Below are positions 61,921 to 64,000 of a stretch of 64,000 nucleotides of DNA, in pieces. The translations under genes and the position numbers were made by a program. The stretch's first letter is position 1. Every line of letters begins with the position of its first letter. Under the pieces are notes generated by a model. The model was not told the origin of the DNA and did no database searches. It worked only from the letters and a program-made list of their open reading frames with translations. Source of the stretch: JAFAHS01 sp046728175 (GTDB taxonomy: Bacteria > Desulfobacterota > Binatia > Binatales > Binataceae). Location of the stretch: positions 1-64,000 of the forward strand of contig JBKPEA010000075.1 of assembly GCA_046728175.1 (NCBI GenBank). Reading direction: 5' to 3'.

Positions 61921-62832
61921 GTGACAAATCTCAATAAGACCCTGCTGTACGTCGGCTACGGATCGCTGCTGAGCGGCTACGGCTTGCTCGCGGCCCGACG
62001 CGGCGGGCGGAGTCGCGTGGTTGCACTTGATGCCGAACCGGCCGTTGTGCTGAACGCGCGCCGCGGGCTTGCGAAGCCATCCAGTCACGGCAACTACCTG
62101 GCGATGGATATCGAGCCGCTCAACCCGGCCCTGCCGATAACCGCGCGCAGTGGCTTGGGCGAGGCGGATGGTCGCGGATTTGGCGCCCTGCTCCTTACTT
62201 TCGACCGCTCGGCGGCGCCGCTGATATCCCGTCGCGAAGAATACGACCCCGGTGCGTTCGGGCGTCTGCTTGAGCATGCAGATCGCGCGGGGCTGCCGCT
62301 CGGAGAGTTCCTGCTCAACTTTGCCCGTGACGCGGATTTCGACCTGCTGAAGTACCGCCAGGCCCTGTGCGGACTGCTCGGCTACACCTCCGAAGGCTAC
62401 ATTTTCCACCCGCTTCCGCTGGCAGACGGCCGCGTCGCCATTGTAGCGATCGGCTCCGGATATGAAGGGAGCGGTGATCCCGAGGTCATCTCGAAACGTC
62501 GCGAGTATGGAATCGATCGCCTGCACAATTTCGGGTCGGCGCTGGAGATCACCTCGCTCGATCTCGATCGTCCCGGGCAGATCGGCTATTTCGCCGAATG
62601 CCTGCTGGGCGGCATCCATGGTCTTGCGATGGGCGATCTGATGAGCGGTTTCGAACCCGAGGCGCCGTGGGCGGAAGAGCTCGCGCGTCGAGTCGCGGAG
62701 GTGATGGCGGTCGAGGCGACCCACTTTCTGGACGCTACCTCGCTTGCCGCGGAGAGTTACCGCGCGCGGTTTGCGGTGCGCGGCTGCGATCCCTCTCTAA
62801 ATGCGCTTCTCAGGTTTGCGCGGGTCGAGTAG
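61921..62832 (+). CDS. Possible gamma-glutamylcyclotransferase-like protein
   Basis: 303 residues from GTG at 61921 (AAGGGG eleven bases upstream); a GTG nine bases earlier is too close to it. The opening LLYVGYGSLLSGYGLLAARR is close to the GGCT substrate loop YxxYGS. Nothing else is diagnostic: the rest is soluble and mixed (SGYEGSGDPEVISKRREYG, CLLGGIHGLAMGDLM), longer than typical GGCT proteins and without an obvious catalytic glutamate. The family call is tentative. A PTPS-like gene starts 11 bases later, so both may be in one operon. Confidence 0.45.
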   Translation: MTNLNKTLLYVGYGSLLSGYGLLAARRGGRSRVVALDAEPAVVLNARRGLAKPSSHGNYLAMDIEPLNPALPITARSGLGEADGRGFGALLLTFDRSAAPLISRREEYDPGAFGRLLEHADRAGLPLGEFLLNFARDADFDLLKYRQALCGLLGYTSEGYIFHPLPLADGRVAIVAIGSGYEGSGDPEVISKRREYGIDRLHNFGSALEITSLDLDRPGQIGYFAECLLGGIHGLAMGDLMSGFEPEAPWAEELARRVAEVMAVEATHFLDATSLAAESYRARFAVRGCDPSLNALLRFARVE

Positions 62833-62843
62833 AGATTTCCGTC

Positions 62844-63347
62844 GTGGAAGCGCAATTCTCGGTTCACGTCGCCAAGGAAAACCTGAAATTTTCGGCCGCT
62901 CATTTCATCGCCTATCCCGGCTTTCGGGAAGCACTTCATGGGCACAACTACCAGGTCGGAGTTCGGGTGGAAGGCGATCTGACCGGCACCGGATACGTCG
63001 TCGACTTCGGTTTGATCAAGAAGCTCACCAAGGAAATCGTCGATCGGATCGACGAGCGCACCATAATTCCAGCCAAGAGCGATTGTCTGGTGATTGAGCA
63101 GATCGCGGGCGGCAGGATTCGGGTGCGATACGAGAACGACGAGTTTGTGTTCCCCACCAGCGACGTTTTCCTGGCGCCGATAGTACACAGTTCCGCAGAA
63201 GAACTGGCCCGTTTCCTGTGGGACGAACTGCATGCAGCGTTGCAAGCACGCGGGGCACTTGCGGGAGTGGGCACCCTGGAGATCTCGGTCGCGGAAGGGC
63301 CGGGACAGGCGGCAATTTTTCGCAAGCAGACCGGCTCCCCCGGGTAA
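62844..63347 (+). CDS. 6-pyruvoyltetrahydropterin synthase-like protein
   Basis: 167 residues from GTG. Zinc ligands H20 in SAAHFI and the pair in HGHNY (H32, H34), as in PTPS and QueD. DFGLIKKLTKEIVD is the usual following helix. The C-terminal part reads FPTSDVFLAPIVHSSAEELARFLWDEL. In place of the typical catalytic cysteine, no such residue lies before the zinc site, so the exact reaction (tetrahydrobiopterin, queuosine or other pterin) is open. Together with the PCD at 30994 it hints at pterin metabolism. Confidence 0.8.
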   Translation: MEAQFSVHVAKENLKFSAAHFIAYPGFREALHGHNYQVGVRVEGDLTGTGYVVDFGLIKKLTKEIVDRIDERTIIPAKSDCLVIEQIAGGRIRVRYENDEFVFPTSDVFLAPIVHSSAEELARFLWDELHAALQARGALAGVGTLEISVAEGPGQAAIFRKQTGSPG

Positions 63348-63416
63348 GGGCTTTTGCTCCTGGTTGCCGAATGACAAGATCCTGCTCATGGCGGTCCAGA
63401 TCTGGGAGGTAGGGGT

Positions 63417-64000
63417 GTGAGCTTTTCCGGAAAGGCGGAGTCAGAGGTAAAGCGGGTCGACTTCGAGCGACGAGTCAACGCGGCCGAGAGAGCCTTGATC
63501 GGCCAGCATCCCGCGATCATGAAACTTCGCGCGCTCATCGAGAAGGTGGCGCCGAGCGACGTTACTATCCTGATCAGCGGAGAGAGCGGAGTCGGTAAGG
63601 AGGTGGTCGCACGCGCCATCCATTCGATGTCGCAGCGGCACACGCGTCCCTTCGTCCCCGTCAACTGCGCGGCAATTCCGCGAGACCTGCTGGAATCCGA
63701 GATGTTTGGGCATGAGCGGGGCGCCTTCACGGGAGCCTCGGGAACGCGCCAGGGACTGTTCACGGCTGCCTCCGGCGGGACGATTTTGCTCGACGAAATC
63801 GGCGCGATGCCGATCGAGCTGCAGGCGAAGCTTTTGCGCGTGCTGGAAGACGGCGAGGTGCGCCCGGTCGGCTCGGATCGCTGGACCAGGGTTGATGTGC
63901 GAGTGATTGCGGCGAGCAATACCGAGCTGGCCGTGTCGGTTCGTAAAGGGGACTTTCGCGAGGATCTTTTCTATCGTCTGCAGGTAGTACCGATCGTGGT
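63417..64000 (+). CDS. Sigma-54-dependent transcriptional activator, N-terminal part (cut by window end)
   Basis: 194 codons visible from GTG at 63417, with GGGAGG about seven bases upstream. After a short N-terminus of about 35 residues without a receiver domain, the AAA+ core starts: Walker A SGESGVGKE, the sigma-54 contact loop HERGAFTGAS, Walker B as GGTILLDEIGAM and FREDLFYRLQVVPIV. It is an NtrC-family enhancer-binding protein lacking an input domain here. The DNA-binding end lies beyond 64000. Unlike the broken NtrC-type gene at 44449, this frame is intact as far as seen. Confidence 0.9.
   Translation, partial: MSFSGKAESEVKRVDFERRVNAAERALIGQHPAIMKLRALIEKVAPSDVTILISGESGVGKEVVARAIHSMSQRHTRPFVPVNCAAIPRDLLESEMFGHERGAFTGASGTRQGLFTAASGGTILLDEIGAMPIELQAKLLRVLEDGEVRPVGSDRWTRVDVRVIAASNTELAVSVRKGDFREDLFYRLQVVPIV

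Overview
The window is GC-rich, gene-dense DNA from a free-living bacterium. The mixture of genes suggests an uncultured soil or sediment lineage with broad lipid and organic-acid catabolism: phytanoyl-CoA dioxygenase-like proteins, MaoC hydratases, acyl-CoA dehydrogenase, a fused ETF, a PQQ dehydrogenase, a luciferase-like monooxygenase, a sulfatase and a CocE hydrolase. A Binatota/Desulfobacterota-like origin would fit, but this is inference from gene content. No rRNA, tRNA, CRISPR array, insertion sequence or phage genes were recognised.

Layout. 0-2.6 kb: a lipoprotein with an LssY-type C-terminal domain, then three small exported proteins, two of which are paralogues. 2.8-9.1 kb: divergent PhyH-family oxygenases, a compact family B DNA polymerase, a broken transporter/Usp remnant and a methyltransferase. 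9.2-17.6 kb: PQQ dehydrogenase, VOC protein, SDR, an ETF beta-alpha fusion and a BtuFCD-type ABC importer. 17.7-25.6 kb: an amidohydrolase relic, HAD and metallophosphoesterase enzymes, a hydantoinase-like enzyme, an MFS + APH(9)-like kinase pair with a possible leader region, and an adenosine-deaminase-like protein. 25.6-34 kb: Maf, a second BtuF-like protein, an Hsp70-like ATPase, a PaaA-like diiron protein with two MaoC subunits, PCD, a deoxynucleoside kinase, a TPR lipoprotein and IspH. 34.2-39.8 kb: a four-gene minus-strand operon (MaoC, class III ADH, acyl-CoA dehydrogenase, GH78-like rhamnosidase). 40-47.4 kb: hydrolases, a decayed VapBC-type relic, a frameshifted NtrC-type regulator beside an intact histidine kinase, and a DUF2834-like membrane protein. 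47.5-58.6 kb: sulfatase, flavin monooxygenase, MOSC protein and an AddB/AddA-type helicase-nuclease pair. 58.7-64 kb: a TlpA-like selenoprotein, a serine hydrolase, a GGCT-like protein, a PTPS homologue and the start of a sigma-54 activator cut by the window edge.

The strongest unusual signal is the selenoprotein at 58674-59789. An in-frame TGA lies exactly at the thioredoxin-like active site (ASW-TGA-GCR), coding potential continues in the same frame for 230 codons, and a stem-loop with a GU-containing loop sits about 15-30 nt after the TGA, as expected for a bacterial SECIS. Other notable points are the possible leader-controlled MFS/APH(9) cassette, the cluster of indels at 44.0-45.8 kb, and a deoxynucleoside kinase whose P-loop lies upstream of any canonical start codon.
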